NCBI GenBank assembly: GCA_943787985.1 | Contig: CALSOO010000007.1 | Location: forward strand, 121,422-185,421 | Reading direction: 5' to 3' | DNA: 64,000 nt | Origin: an uncultured Paracoccaceae bacterium | Lineage (GTDB): Bacteria; Pseudomonadota; Alphaproteobacteria; Rhodobacterales; Rhodobacteraceae | Shown: positions 8,711-17,041 of the stretch, piece after piece | Numbering within the stretch: position 1 is the first letter of the stretch | Layout: every line of letters begins with the position of its first letter | Made by a program: the position numbers and the translations under genes | Notes under the pieces: model-generated | Seen by the model: the letters and a program-made list of their open reading frames with translations, nothing else | Told to the model about the DNA's origin: nothing | Databases searched by the model: none

Positions 8711-8740
8711 AATGAAAACATTTGCAAAACTATTTTCATT
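8711..8740. promoter_or_regulatory. Candidate LacI-type operator
   Basis: An inverted repeat with arms AATGAAAA (8711-8718) and TTTTCATT (8733-8740), 14 bp apart, in the divergent promoter between the lacI-type gene and tctA. The spacer contains TTTGCAAAA. The position fits autoregulation and control of the transporter operon. It is inferred from symmetry and location only. Confidence 0.45.
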
Positions 8741-8783
8741 GTTTAACCTTAAGGTCAATATAATTCTGCTTTGGGAGGGGTGG

Positions 8784-10295
8784 ATGGAGTTTATCTACTA
8801 TTTCGGTGATGTCTTCACCCCGATCAACTTCGGGCTGCTTCTGTTGGGAACGATCGGTGGTTTGATCCTTGGCGCGACGCCGGGCTTGTCGCCAACTATG
8901 GCTGTGGCCCTCTTGATCCCATTCACTTTCCAACTGGAAGCTGCACAGGGCCTTATCCTTTTGGGAGCCGCCTATACGTCTACAGTGGCCGGAGGGGCGG
9001 TCTCTGCGATCCTGCTGAAAATTCCGGGCGCACCAGCCAATATTGCGACCACGTTGGACGGGCACGCGATGGCGCAAAAGGGGGAGGGCGCGAAGGCTTT
9101 GCAGCTGTCGTTCCTGTCTTCCGCTGTCGGGGGCGTCTTTGGCGTGCTTTTGCTGATTTTCCTCACGCCCGTACTGGCGAAGTGGGCCCTTGCCTTTGGT
9201 CCGAGCCACCTGTTCTGGCTTGCCATCCTTGGCGTGACCGTCATCGGGACGCTGGATTCAAAGTCTGTCGTCAAAGGGTTGTTGTCAGGGTGCATCGGTT
9301 TGTGGCTCGCCACCATCGGGTTTGATGACATCATGGGTGCGCAAAGGTTCATTTTTCACCCGTCACTGGGTGGGGGGATCAATATCATCGCAGCGCTCAT
9401 CGGGCTGTTCGCGATCCCCCAGGTCATCACCATGTTTGCGCGCGGCCGCCGCGACGACGGGGCTGAAGTGATAGAGGTCCAAAAGCACCCAATTCGCGGT
9501 GCGTTTGCGGAAATGATGCGCAACAAACGGGCGGTCGGTATTGGCACTGCCGTCGGGTCCATCATCGGGCTGATCCCCGGTGTGGGCGGGCAGATCGCGG
9601 GGCTCGTCGCCTACGATCAATCCAAAAAGTTCAGTCCGGATAGGGACAAGTTCGGCACGGGTCACCCTGAAGGGTTGATCGCTGCAGAATCCGCCAACAA
9701 CGCGATGGTCGGGCCGTCATTGGTGCCGCTGCTCACCCTTTCTATTCCGGGCTCACCGACTGCAGCGGTGCTGCTGGGGGGCTTGCTGATCCACGGAATT
9801 TTTCCCGGCACAGACCTGTTTGACAACCACCCTGATGTGGCGTGGACCTTCATCAACTCGATGTTGATCGGTCAAATTCTAATGTGTATTTTCGGGCTCT
9901 ATGTTGCTGGACTGGCGGCCAAAGTAGCACGCGTCCCGCAAAGCGTGATGGCCGCTATAGTATTGGGATTGGCCGTGTTTGGCAGCTACTCTGTCCAGTC
10001 GAGCATGGGGGACGTGTACGTCATGGCGAGCCTTGGGGTGATGATGTATTTCCTTGAGCGGTTCGGGTTTTCTGCGGCACCTTTGGTGCTGGGGCTGATC
10101 CTTGGGCCTATTGCGGAAAGCAACTTTATCCAAGGCAGCATGATCGCCAGCGCCACGGATGGTCTGGCGCCATACTTCTTGAGCGGAACACTCAACATCT
10201 TCTTGATTGCGGTGGTCGTCGCGTCCGTCTTGTACTCTGCCTATATGGAACTGCGCACGCGTCGGTACACCTCTATGGAGGAGATCATCGGATGA
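8784..10295 (+). CDS. tctA: Tripartite tricarboxylate transporter large permease TctA
   Basis: A 503 aa integral membrane protein with about 12 hydrophobic segments; it is the large permease subunit of a TTT-family carboxylate importer. Family landmarks are GLILGATPGLSPTMAVALL near the N-terminus, the matching motif GLIPGVGGQIAGLVAYDQSKK, and ESANNAMVGPSLVPLLTLSIPGS. The start at 8784 follows GGGAGGGG, whereas the longer frame includes an extra non-conserved N-terminus. The last four bases overlap tctB. The neighbouring CoA ligase and acylating dehydrogenase suggest a C2-C4 carboxylate or sulfocarboxylate substrate. Confidence 0.95.
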   Translation: MEFIYYFGDVFTPINFGLLLLGTIGGLILGATPGLSPTMAVALLIPFTFQLEAAQGLILLGAAYTSTVAGGAVSAILLKIPGAPANIATTLDGHAMAQKGEGAKALQLSFLSSAVGGVFGVLLLIFLTPVLAKWALAFGPSHLFWLAILGVTVIGTLDSKSVVKGLLSGCIGLWLATIGFDDIMGAQRFIFHPSLGGGINIIAALIGLFAIPQVITMFARGRRDDGAEVIEVQKHPIRGAFAEMMRNKRAVGIGTAVGSIIGLIPGVGGQIAGLVAYDQSKKFSPDRDKFGTGHPEGLIAAESANNAMVGPSLVPLLTLSIPGSPTAAVLLGGLLIHGIFPGTDLFDNHPDVAWTFINSMLIGQILMCIFGLYVAGLAAKVARVPQSVMAAIVLGLAVFGSYSVQSSMGDVYVMASLGVMMYFLERFGFSAAPLVLGLILGPIAESNFIQGSMIASATDGLAPYFLSGTLNIFLIAVVVASVLYSAYMELRTRRYTSMEEIIG

Positions 10296-10762
10296 GCGAC
10301 ATCAGCCTACCGCGCATCCAGCACATTGTCGGCTCTGGCCTTGTGGCGTGCGTCGGGGCGTGGGTGACTTACGTCAGCTACACCCAACAACCCTCTGAGG
10401 CGTTTTTGTTCCCACGCCTCATCGCCACTGTCTTTTTTGTGCTGGCGCTGTGGACCTTTATCAAAGCATGCCTTGGGTGGACCAAAGTGGGCAACGGTGT
10501 TTCTGTGACCCAGCTGAGCAATCTTGCGCCCGGGTTGCTGGTGGCATTGGTCTATATCTTTTGGGCGGCCAAAGGTCTGGGGTTTTACACGGCCACGACC
10601 ATCGCCTTTTTCATTCTGCTCAGCCTCTACGATCCGGCGCCTCATACCGCGCTGAAATCATGGCTCAAACGCATTTTCATCACGGCCTGTTTCATGGTTG
10701 TGATGTACGGCCTCTTCGCGCTGCTGCTTAAAGTTTACACACCGCGAGAGATATTTTTCTGA
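10292..10762 (+). CDS. tctB: Tripartite tricarboxylate transporter small membrane subunit TctB
   Basis: A 156 aa protein with four hydrophobic segments, the size and layout of TctB. It overlaps tctA by ATGA and precedes the binding-protein gene. Sequence conservation in this family is low, so the assignment rests mainly on topology and position. Confidence 0.9.
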   Translation: MSDISLPRIQHIVGSGLVACVGAWVTYVSYTQQPSEAFLFPRLIATVFFVLALWTFIKACLGWTKVGNGVSVTQLSNLAPGLLVALVYIFWAAKGLGFYTATTIAFFILLSLYDPAPHTALKSWLKRIFITACFMVVMYGLFALLLKVYTPREIFF

Positions 10763-10805
10763 CCCGCAACAATAGCGGGCGGAACAACCCTAGGGAGGAA
10801 GAACC

Positions 10806-11774
10806 ATGAAGACATTACTCGCAGGTGCCGCAATGGCACTGATGGGGCTGACCGGTGCCGCGCTGGCTGACGGTCATGCCAACTATCCGGAACGTCCCAT
10901 CATGATGATGGTCAGCTACGGCGCAGGCGGCGCCACGGATTTCCAAGCGCGCATCGTGACCATGACCGCAGGCAACGAGGACGCGCTGGGGATGCCAATC
11001 GCGATCCTGAACAAGCCGGGTGCTGGCGGGCGCGTAGGCTGGAACTGGTTGGCGACGCAAGCCGAAGCCGACGGTTATACGCTGGGTGCCTACAACATCC
11101 CGCATTTTGTCGCGCAATCGATCAAAGGCGGCGTACAGTACAGCGCGGACTCGTTCGAGCCTATCGCGAATTGGGGTGCCGATCCGGCCGTTCTGGTCGT
11201 GGGTGCCGACAGTGAATTCAACACGCTTCAAGACGTGGTGGATTTCGCCAAAGCCAATCCCGGAAAGCTGACGACATCGGGCGCGGGCCTGTTCGTGGGC
11301 CACCATATCGCAGCCCTTCAGATGGAAAAGGCAGGCGAGATGAAAATGGCCTACATCCCGACCAAAGGCGGCGGCGCTGCGGCGATGAAAGCCGTGATTG
11401 CGGGTGACGTTATGGCGGGGATCAACAACTTGTCCGACGCCTTCCGGGCGGCTCAGGCGGGCAACGTTAAAATCCTTGCGGTGGCGGATCTGGAACGCAA
11501 CGCATTTCTGCCAGACGTGCCAACTATGGTGGAAAGTGGGCTGGATGTAGACAATTCTTCGGTCAACTTCCGCGGCGTGATGGTGCCAAAAGGCACGCCT
11601 CAGGGCATTATCGACAAGCTGGCCGCGACTGTTCCAGCCATGTTTGAAAACAGCCGCGTTGCCGGTAAGATGAAAGCGGGCGGATCGCCCATGCACATCA
11701 TGACCCGCGATGAAGTGCTTGCCATGTGGGCCGCACGCGAAGAGACCCTCAAAGAGCTGCTTGCAGGTTTGTAA
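10806..11774 (+). CDS. tctC: TctC-type (Bug family) solute-binding protein
   Basis: A 322 aa periplasmic binding protein. It has a clear Sec signal peptide (MKTLLAGAAMALMGLTGAAL, cleaved near ALADG), then YPERPIMMMVSYGAGGATD, the ligand-loop start of Bug proteins, and later NKPGAGGRVGWNWLA. A GGGAGGAAG site precedes the start. It delivers a carboxylate to TctAB. The downstream genes encode a CoA ligase and an acylating aldehyde dehydrogenase, so the ligand is probably degraded through a CoA thioester. Confidence 0.93.
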   Translation: MKTLLAGAAMALMGLTGAALADGHANYPERPIMMMVSYGAGGATDFQARIVTMTAGNEDALGMPIAILNKPGAGGRVGWNWLATQAEADGYTLGAYNIPHFVAQSIKGGVQYSADSFEPIANWGADPAVLVVGADSEFNTLQDVVDFAKANPGKLTTSGAGLFVGHHIAALQMEKAGEMKMAYIPTKGGGAAAMKAVIAGDVMAGINNLSDAFRAAQAGNVKILAVADLERNAFLPDVPTMVESGLDVDNSSVNFRGVMVPKGTPQGIIDKLAATVPAMFENSRVAGKMKAGGSPMHIMTRDEVLAMWAAREETLKELLAGL

Positions 11775-11839
11775 GCACTCCAGCACATGACGCGGCGGGG
11801 CGGTGATCTGCCCTGCCGCACCAACCAAAGGACGTATCC

Positions 11840-13240
11840 ATGACAGTCGAAGATGATCTGATGCAAGTTGACGCCATCGTCGCCCGCGCCCGTGTCGCGC
11901 AGGCCAAATTCGAGGCGTCAGGCAGTCAGGCACTTTATGACCGTGCCGCCAAAGCCGCCGCATGGGCCATCATGGAGCCGACCCGCAACAGAACATTGGC
12001 TGAGTTGGCAGTGAAAACCACAGGGCTTGGCAATGTTGCGGATAAAATCATCAAAAACCATCGCAAAACCCTTGGACTAATGCGCGACCTTGAGACGGCC
12101 AGGACATTTGGCGTGGTGTCTGACGATGCCGAAACCGGCATTACCGAAATTGCACGACCCAAAGGGGTGATCGGGGCCGTTGTTCCCTCCACGAACCCTG
12201 CAGCGACCCCCGCCAACAACATCATAAATGCCCTCAAATGCGGCAATGCGATTGTCCTGTCCCCCTCGCCCAAAGGGGTGCCAAGCTGCGAGACTTTGAT
12301 CAGCTACATCTACGCGGAATTCGACAAGTTCGGGTTGGATCATGACTTGGTGCAAATGGTGCCCGCGCCGGGATCCAAGGAGAAAACGCAAAGGCTGTTG
12401 GAGATCACAGACACTATTGTCGTGACAGGCAGTCAGAACAACGTGAAACGCGCCTACACGTCTGGCACCCCCGCTTTGGCCGTGGGCGCAGGCAATGTGA
12501 CCGTGATTGTAGATGAAACCGCGGACCTGAAAGCGGCGGCGAAAAAAATCACCGCGTCCAAGACCTTCGACAATGCCACGTCCTGTTCGTCCGAGAATTC
12601 CATCGTGGTTGTGGATGCGGTGTTCGATGACTTTATGAAGGCGCTTTCAGACGCGGGCGGTGCGTACATCCAAGATGACGGACCGATTATCGCAAAGCTG
12701 TGGCCCAACGGGCACCTTAATCCTGCGATCATGGCGCAAGACGCAGATAAAATGCTCGCCGCATTCGGAATGAGCGATCTGCCGTCCAACACTGAATTTC
12801 TAGCCGTTGAAACGACGGGCATTGGGCCAGACTATCCTTTGTCAGGGGAAAAGTTGTCCCGCGTTGCCGCGCTGTACCGTGCCAGTGACTTTGCCGAAGC
12901 CGTAATCATAACTGCAAAAATCCAAGCGCACTTGGGCGCAGGGCATTCTGTTGGCCTGCACTCCATGCAAGACAGCCGCGCCATGTCTCTTGCGCAGGCT
13001 ATCCCCACCAGCCGTGTCATTGTGAACCAAGCGCATTGTTTCGCCACAGGAGGGGCGTTCAACAACGGGATGCCATTCTCACTGTCGATGGGATGCGGGT
13101 CGTGGGGCGGGAATTCCATTGATGACAATGTGCATTGGAAACACTTTATGCAAACCACCAAGATCGTGCGGGAAATCCCGGCGCGTGAACCTGAGGTGAG
13201 CGACATTTTTGCAGAATACTGGGACGCTGCTGGCGCATGA
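11840..13240 (+). CDS. CoA-acylating aldehyde dehydrogenase, SauS-like
   Basis: A 466 aa aldehyde dehydrogenase of the CoA-acylating branch. The catalytic cysteine lies in ATSCSSENSIVVVD, characteristic of acylating enzymes (as in AdhE/SauS), not the GQxC motif of hydrolytic ones. Nucleotide-binding VVTGSQNNVKRAY and GVIGAVVPSTNPAATPANN are also present. The closest family I can name is sulfoacetaldehyde dehydrogenase (acylating), which reduces sulfoacetyl-CoA in sulfoacetate degradation. The adjacent CoA ligase, whose start overlaps its stop by 4 bp, supports this. Succinate-semialdehyde or glyoxal-type substrates remain possible. Confidence 0.82.
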   Translation: MTVEDDLMQVDAIVARARVAQAKFEASGSQALYDRAAKAAAWAIMEPTRNRTLAELAVKTTGLGNVADKIIKNHRKTLGLMRDLETARTFGVVSDDAETGITEIARPKGVIGAVVPSTNPAATPANNIINALKCGNAIVLSPSPKGVPSCETLISYIYAEFDKFGLDHDLVQMVPAPGSKEKTQRLLEITDTIVVTGSQNNVKRAYTSGTPALAVGAGNVTVIVDETADLKAAAKKITASKTFDNATSCSSENSIVVVDAVFDDFMKALSDAGGAYIQDDGPIIAKLWPNGHLNPAIMAQDADKMLAAFGMSDLPSNTEFLAVETTGIGPDYPLSGEKLSRVAALYRASDFAEAVIITAKIQAHLGAGHSVGLHSMQDSRAMSLAQAIPTSRVIVNQAHCFATGGAFNNGMPFSLSMGCGSWGGNSIDDNVHWKHFMQTTKIVREIPAREPEVSDIFAEYWDAAGA

Positions 13241-14733
13241 AGCTTGACCCGCACACACCACCCCAAGGCACGGTGCGTGACTGGATCGACGCGCGCGGTG
13301 ATGACGAAAGCTGTGCGTTTGTGTTCACGGATGGGGCCAGTTCATTGGCGTGGACTGATTTGCGGCGCCAATCCCGTCGGGTGGCGCAAGCGTTGACGGC
13401 GGCTGGTGTGGCCAAAGGGGAAAGCGTCGCCATTTTGCAACCCAACGGACGTGCTGGAGTGCTTTCCGTCTTTGGTGCGATTTATGGCGGGTTTCGGGCG
13501 ACACTTATCAACCTCGCAGCAGGGCAGGACGCCATTTCATACGCGTTGGATCATTGCGAAGCCAAGGTCGCGTTGGTGCATGAAACGGTGCAGGATGTGT
13601 TTGAGGCCGCGGCGCCTGAAGGGCTGACAGCGTTGACAGGGGAGGCTTCGGAAACTGGGACGGCGCTGCATGATATCACCCCGCAAGATCACGCGTTGCT
13701 GATGTACACATCGGGGACGACGGGGCGGCCCAAAGGGGTTGTTCATACACAAGCCAGCCTGTTGGCAGGGGGATGGACCACCGCCATTGCGCATCAGTTG
13801 ACGCCGCAGGATCGCGCGTTGTGTGTTTTGCCCATCTGCCACATCAACGGGCTTTGTGTGACGATGATAGCCCCGCTTGTGTCGGGCGGATCGGTTGCGA
13901 TGGCGCCTAAGTTTTCGGCCAGTCAGTTCTGGGAACAAGTGCGCGACACAGGGGCCAATTGGTTTTCGGTTGTGCCAACGATTATCTCCCATTTGCTCCA
14001 CTCCGAGACCGACCCGGATGCCGAAACCAAAGCGGGGTTGCGGTTTGGGCGGTCGGCCTCTTCAGCACTGGCGCCAGATGTCCAAAGCGCGTTTGAAGCA
14101 CGCTTTGGAGTTCCGATTGTCGAGACGATGGGCCTGACAGAAACGGCGGCGCAAATCCTGTCCAATCCGTTGCCGCCCGGCCTGCGCAAAATAGGCTCGC
14201 CGGGCGTGGCCTATGGCAATGAAGTGCAGGTTCTTGGGGCAGACCTGACCCCCTGCGCCGCAGGCGTTGAGGGCGAAATTGCAGTGCGTGGTCCCAATGT
14301 CATGTTGGAGTATCTCAAGAACCCGGAAGCGACGCGTGCGACGTTCACAGGGGACTGGTTGCGTACTGGTGATCTGGGCCAAATCGATGCTGACGGGTAT
14401 TTGTTCGTCACTGGGCGGCTTAAGGAATTGATCATCAAAGGCGGTGAAAACATCGCACCGCGTGAGATCGACGAAGCCCTGTATTCCCACGGTGATGTTA
14501 TCGAGGCCGCTGCATTTGCGCGCCCTTGCAAGACCTATGGGGAACGTGTCGAAGCGGCTGTGCGTGTCAGGGAAGGCTCAAATTTGTCCAATACCGCTTT
14601 GATCGAAATCTGCGTTCAAAAGGTGGGGAAATTCAAGGCGCCAGAGCAGGTGCATTTTCTGCCTGAGTTGCCCAAGGGACCGTCCGGGAAAATCCAACGG
14701 CTCAAATTGCTGGAGCTTACGGACGCGCCCTAA
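13237..14733 (+). CDS. AMP-forming acyl-CoA synthetase, SauT-like
   Basis: A 498 aa adenylate-forming ligase that would activate a carboxylate with ATP and CoA. Motifs in order: P-loop MYTSGTTGRPKGVVHTQ, adenine loop GLTETAAQ, the DWLRTGDLG aspartate, hinge GRLKELIIKGGENIAPREID, and the catalytic lysine in GPSGKIQR. Its start overlaps the acylating dehydrogenase stop (ATGA). In the sulfoacetate pathway of Cupriavidus, SauT makes sulfoacetyl-CoA and SauS reduces it; the gene pair here matches that arrangement. Other short acids, such as malonate or oxalate, cannot be excluded. Confidence 0.85.
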   Translation: MKLDPHTPPQGTVRDWIDARGDDESCAFVFTDGASSLAWTDLRRQSRRVAQALTAAGVAKGESVAILQPNGRAGVLSVFGAIYGGFRATLINLAAGQDAISYALDHCEAKVALVHETVQDVFEAAAPEGLTALTGEASETGTALHDITPQDHALLMYTSGTTGRPKGVVHTQASLLAGGWTTAIAHQLTPQDRALCVLPICHINGLCVTMIAPLVSGGSVAMAPKFSASQFWEQVRDTGANWFSVVPTIISHLLHSETDPDAETKAGLRFGRSASSALAPDVQSAFEARFGVPIVETMGLTETAAQILSNPLPPGLRKIGSPGVAYGNEVQVLGADLTPCAAGVEGEIAVRGPNVMLEYLKNPEATRATFTGDWLRTGDLGQIDADGYLFVTGRLKELIIKGGENIAPREIDEALYSHGDVIEAAAFARPCKTYGERVEAAVRVREGSNLSNTALIEICVQKVGKFKAPEQVHFLPELPKGPSGKIQRLKLLELTDAP

Positions 14734-14804
14734 GGCCGGGTCATTATTGACACCGGGGGTACGCATGCTACTTGTGTTACAAGGCGAACCCGCAGAGATC
14801 ATAG

Positions 14805-15557
14805 ATGAAAACAGTAGATAAAGCGCTCAAAGTGCTGGACCAGTTCTCGTTGGAAAAAACGGAAATCGGGTTGAGCGAGTTGGCACGCATGGCCGAGCTG
14901 GACAAGGCCGCAACGCGCCGCCTTTTGGTGGCGTTGATCAGTCATGGCTTTATCGAGCAATCCGCAGAGACCAAGAAGTACAGGTTGGGCCAAGGGTTTT
15001 TGCGCCTTGCCAGAGTACGCGAAGCGACGGTGCCTATGGCGGCAGCGGCCCAAGAGGTCGCGGATTGGTTGTCCGAAGAGGTCAAGGAGACCGTGCATAT
15101 CAGTGTGCCCGCAGGCAGTTGTATGGCGACGCTGGCCCATCGGTTGCCGCACAAGGGCAATGTGATCAACATTTCTCCGGGTGAGCAGTTGTTCTATCAC
15201 GCGACGGCCGCCGGTTTTGCCTATATGGCCTTTGCCACAGATCAAACCCTTACCCGTGTCTTGGGGCTCAAACGGACATCGGTGACGGCCAAAACCCCAA
15301 CCGCCAAAGCGGATATTCTGGCCCTGATCAAACAAACCCGGCGTGACGGGTATGCGCGCAGCCGCAACACGTTCGAGGACGGGGTTGCCAGCGTCGCGAT
15401 GCCGTTCTTTTTAGGGCAACCCGATCCGGCAGGGACGATCTCTATCGCAGTCCCCGCGTCCAATATGGATGATGCACGGCGCGCTGAACTTTTGCCGTTC
15501 CTCAAGCAAGGGATCGCGCGCATGGAGCAATCCCTGACGGGTCACATCACAGCTTGA
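14805..15557 (+). CDS. IclR family transcriptional regulator
   Basis: A 250 aa regulator. The N-terminal winged helix-turn-helix (KALKVLDQFSLEKTEIGLSE, then LDKAATRRLLVALISHGFIE) is followed by the IclR effector domain (HISVPAGSCMATLAHRLP through RDGYARSRNTFEDGVASVAM). It follows the ligase gene in the same direction after 71 bp, so it may be co-transcribed or have its own promoter. It overlaps the convergent aldehyde dehydrogenase gene by 11 bp. It is a second candidate regulator of the flanking catabolic operons. Confidence 0.93.
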   Translation: MKTVDKALKVLDQFSLEKTEIGLSELARMAELDKAATRRLLVALISHGFIEQSAETKKYRLGQGFLRLARVREATVPMAAAAQEVADWLSEEVKETVHISVPAGSCMATLAHRLPHKGNVINISPGEQLFYHATAAGFAYMAFATDQTLTRVLGLKRTSVTAKTPTAKADILALIKQTRRDGYARSRNTFEDGVASVAMPFFLGQPDPAGTISIAVPASNMDDARRAELLPFLKQGIARMEQSLTGHITA

Positions 15558-17034
15558 TCCATGCGGTTTTAAGGTCCAGATATTTGTCCAGCGCATGCAG
15601 GGATTTGTCATGGCCATTGCCGGACTGTTTGACGCCCCCCATCGGCACTGTGACGTCTGGCCCACCATAGGTGTTCACATGCACAACGCCGGTGTGCAGC
15701 GCACGGATCATGCGATGCGCGCGGCCCAGATCAGAGGTCCAAACACCACCAGCGAGGCCGTAGTCCGTCGAGTTTGCCAATTTGACGGCCTCTGCCTCGT
15801 CCTCGAATGCTGTGACGGCCAGAACGGGGCCAAAGACTTCTTTTTGCGCGAGGGTGTCGGTTTCACGAACGTCGGTGATGATTGTGGGTTCCATATAATA
15901 CCCGCCTGTGTCCGCCAAAGTGCGCGCGCCCCCTTGATACAGGGTGCCCCCTTCGGCCTGCGCGGTTTCAACAAATTGCAGGTTTTGGTCCAACTGGACA
16001 GCGTTGTTGATGGCGCCTGACTGAGTGGCCAACGACAGCGGATCGCCCACAGTCATTTTGGCGGCAGCGGCGGCCAAGGCCTCGACAAATGCATCGTGCA
16101 CCGAGGCCTCGACCAAAAGGCGCGATCCCGCAACACAGACTTGGCCCGAATTGCGGAAAATGCCTGCCGCGCTCACAGTTGCAGCCTCTTGCAGGTTCGG
16201 AGCATCCGCAAAAACAACATTTGCGGACTTGCCGCCCAACTCCAGATAGCAGCGTTTCATGTTCGAGCGGGCAGAGGCCTCCAGCAGCTTGCGCCCTGTG
16301 GCACCTGACCCTGTGAAGACCATCACATCCACGTCCATGGATTGTGCCAAAGTCGCCCCGACAACCGCACCGTCCCCTGTGACAACGTTCAGCACACCCG
16401 CTGGAATGCCGGCCTCAAGGCCCAATGCGCACATCCGCAACAGGGAGAGGGACGCCGTTTCCGAGGGTTTCAAAATGACAGAGTTGCCCGCGGCCAAAGC
16501 AGGCCCCATTTTCCACGCGCCAATCATCAGGGGGAAGTTCCAAGGTACAATCGCGGCGACCACGCCAACGGGTTCTTTGTGAACCAGCCCAAGGAAACCG
16601 GGGGCGGTCGGGGCGATCTCTCCATAGATTTTGTCGATGGCTTCCGCGTAATAACGAATGGTCGCGGCGGCGGATCCTGGTTCTGCCTTGAGGGCCATAC
16701 CGATTTCGGTGCCGTTGTCCCGCACGCCAAGCACGGCCAGTTCTAGCGCGTTGGCCTCAATCAGGTCCGCCCATTTCAACATCACTTTTTTGCGTGCAGC
16801 AGGGGGCTGGTTACGCCAGCGTCCGTCGTCAAATGCTGCGCGTGCAGATGTGACTGCGCGGGTCGCGTCCTGCGTTGTGCCTGCCGCGATGGTGGTCAGA
16901 ACCTGCCCGTTCAGGGGAGAAATTACCTCCATCACTTCACCGGATGCGCTGGGGCAAACCTCACCGTTGATGATCAGTCCACCCGCTGTGACAGGGGCGT
17001 CGCGCAGGGCGTCTATTTGGGATTGCTCCACCAT
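15547..17034 (-). CDS. NAD(P)-dependent aldehyde dehydrogenase
   Basis: A 495 aa classical hydrolytic aldehyde dehydrogenase. Visible motifs are PWNFPLMIGAWKMGPALAAG, the coenzyme-binding FTGSGATGRKLLE, the general base in LELGGKSANVVF, and the catalytic cysteine in NSGQVCVAGSRLLV. It is transcribed with a second TctABC, whose tctA begins only 7 bp upstream. A class III aminotransferase is divergent to that operon, so the enzyme may oxidise the aldehyde left after transamination of an imported amino compound. This is inference; the substrate is not readable from sequence. Confidence 0.92.
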   Translation of the reverse strand: MVEQSQIDALRDAPVTAGGLIINGEVCPSASGEVMEVISPLNGQVLTTIAAGTTQDATRAVTSARAAFDDGRWRNQPPAARKKVMLKWADLIEANALELAVLGVRDNGTEIGMALKAEPGSAAATIRYYAEAIDKIYGEIAPTAPGFLGLVHKEPVGVVAAIVPWNFPLMIGAWKMGPALAAGNSVILKPSETASLSLLRMCALGLEAGIPAGVLNVVTGDGAVVGATLAQSMDVDVMVFTGSGATGRKLLEASARSNMKRCYLELGGKSANVVFADAPNLQEAATVSAAGIFRNSGQVCVAGSRLLVEASVHDAFVEALAAAAAKMTVGDPLSLATQSGAINNAVQLDQNLQFVETAQAEGGTLYQGGARTLADTGGYYMEPTIITDVRETDTLAQKEVFGPVLAVTAFEDEAEAVKLANSTDYGLAGGVWTSDLGRAHRMIRALHTGVVHVNTYGGPDVTVPMGGVKQSGNGHDKSLHALDKYLDLKTAWIKL

Positions 17035-17041
17035 GGTGCTG

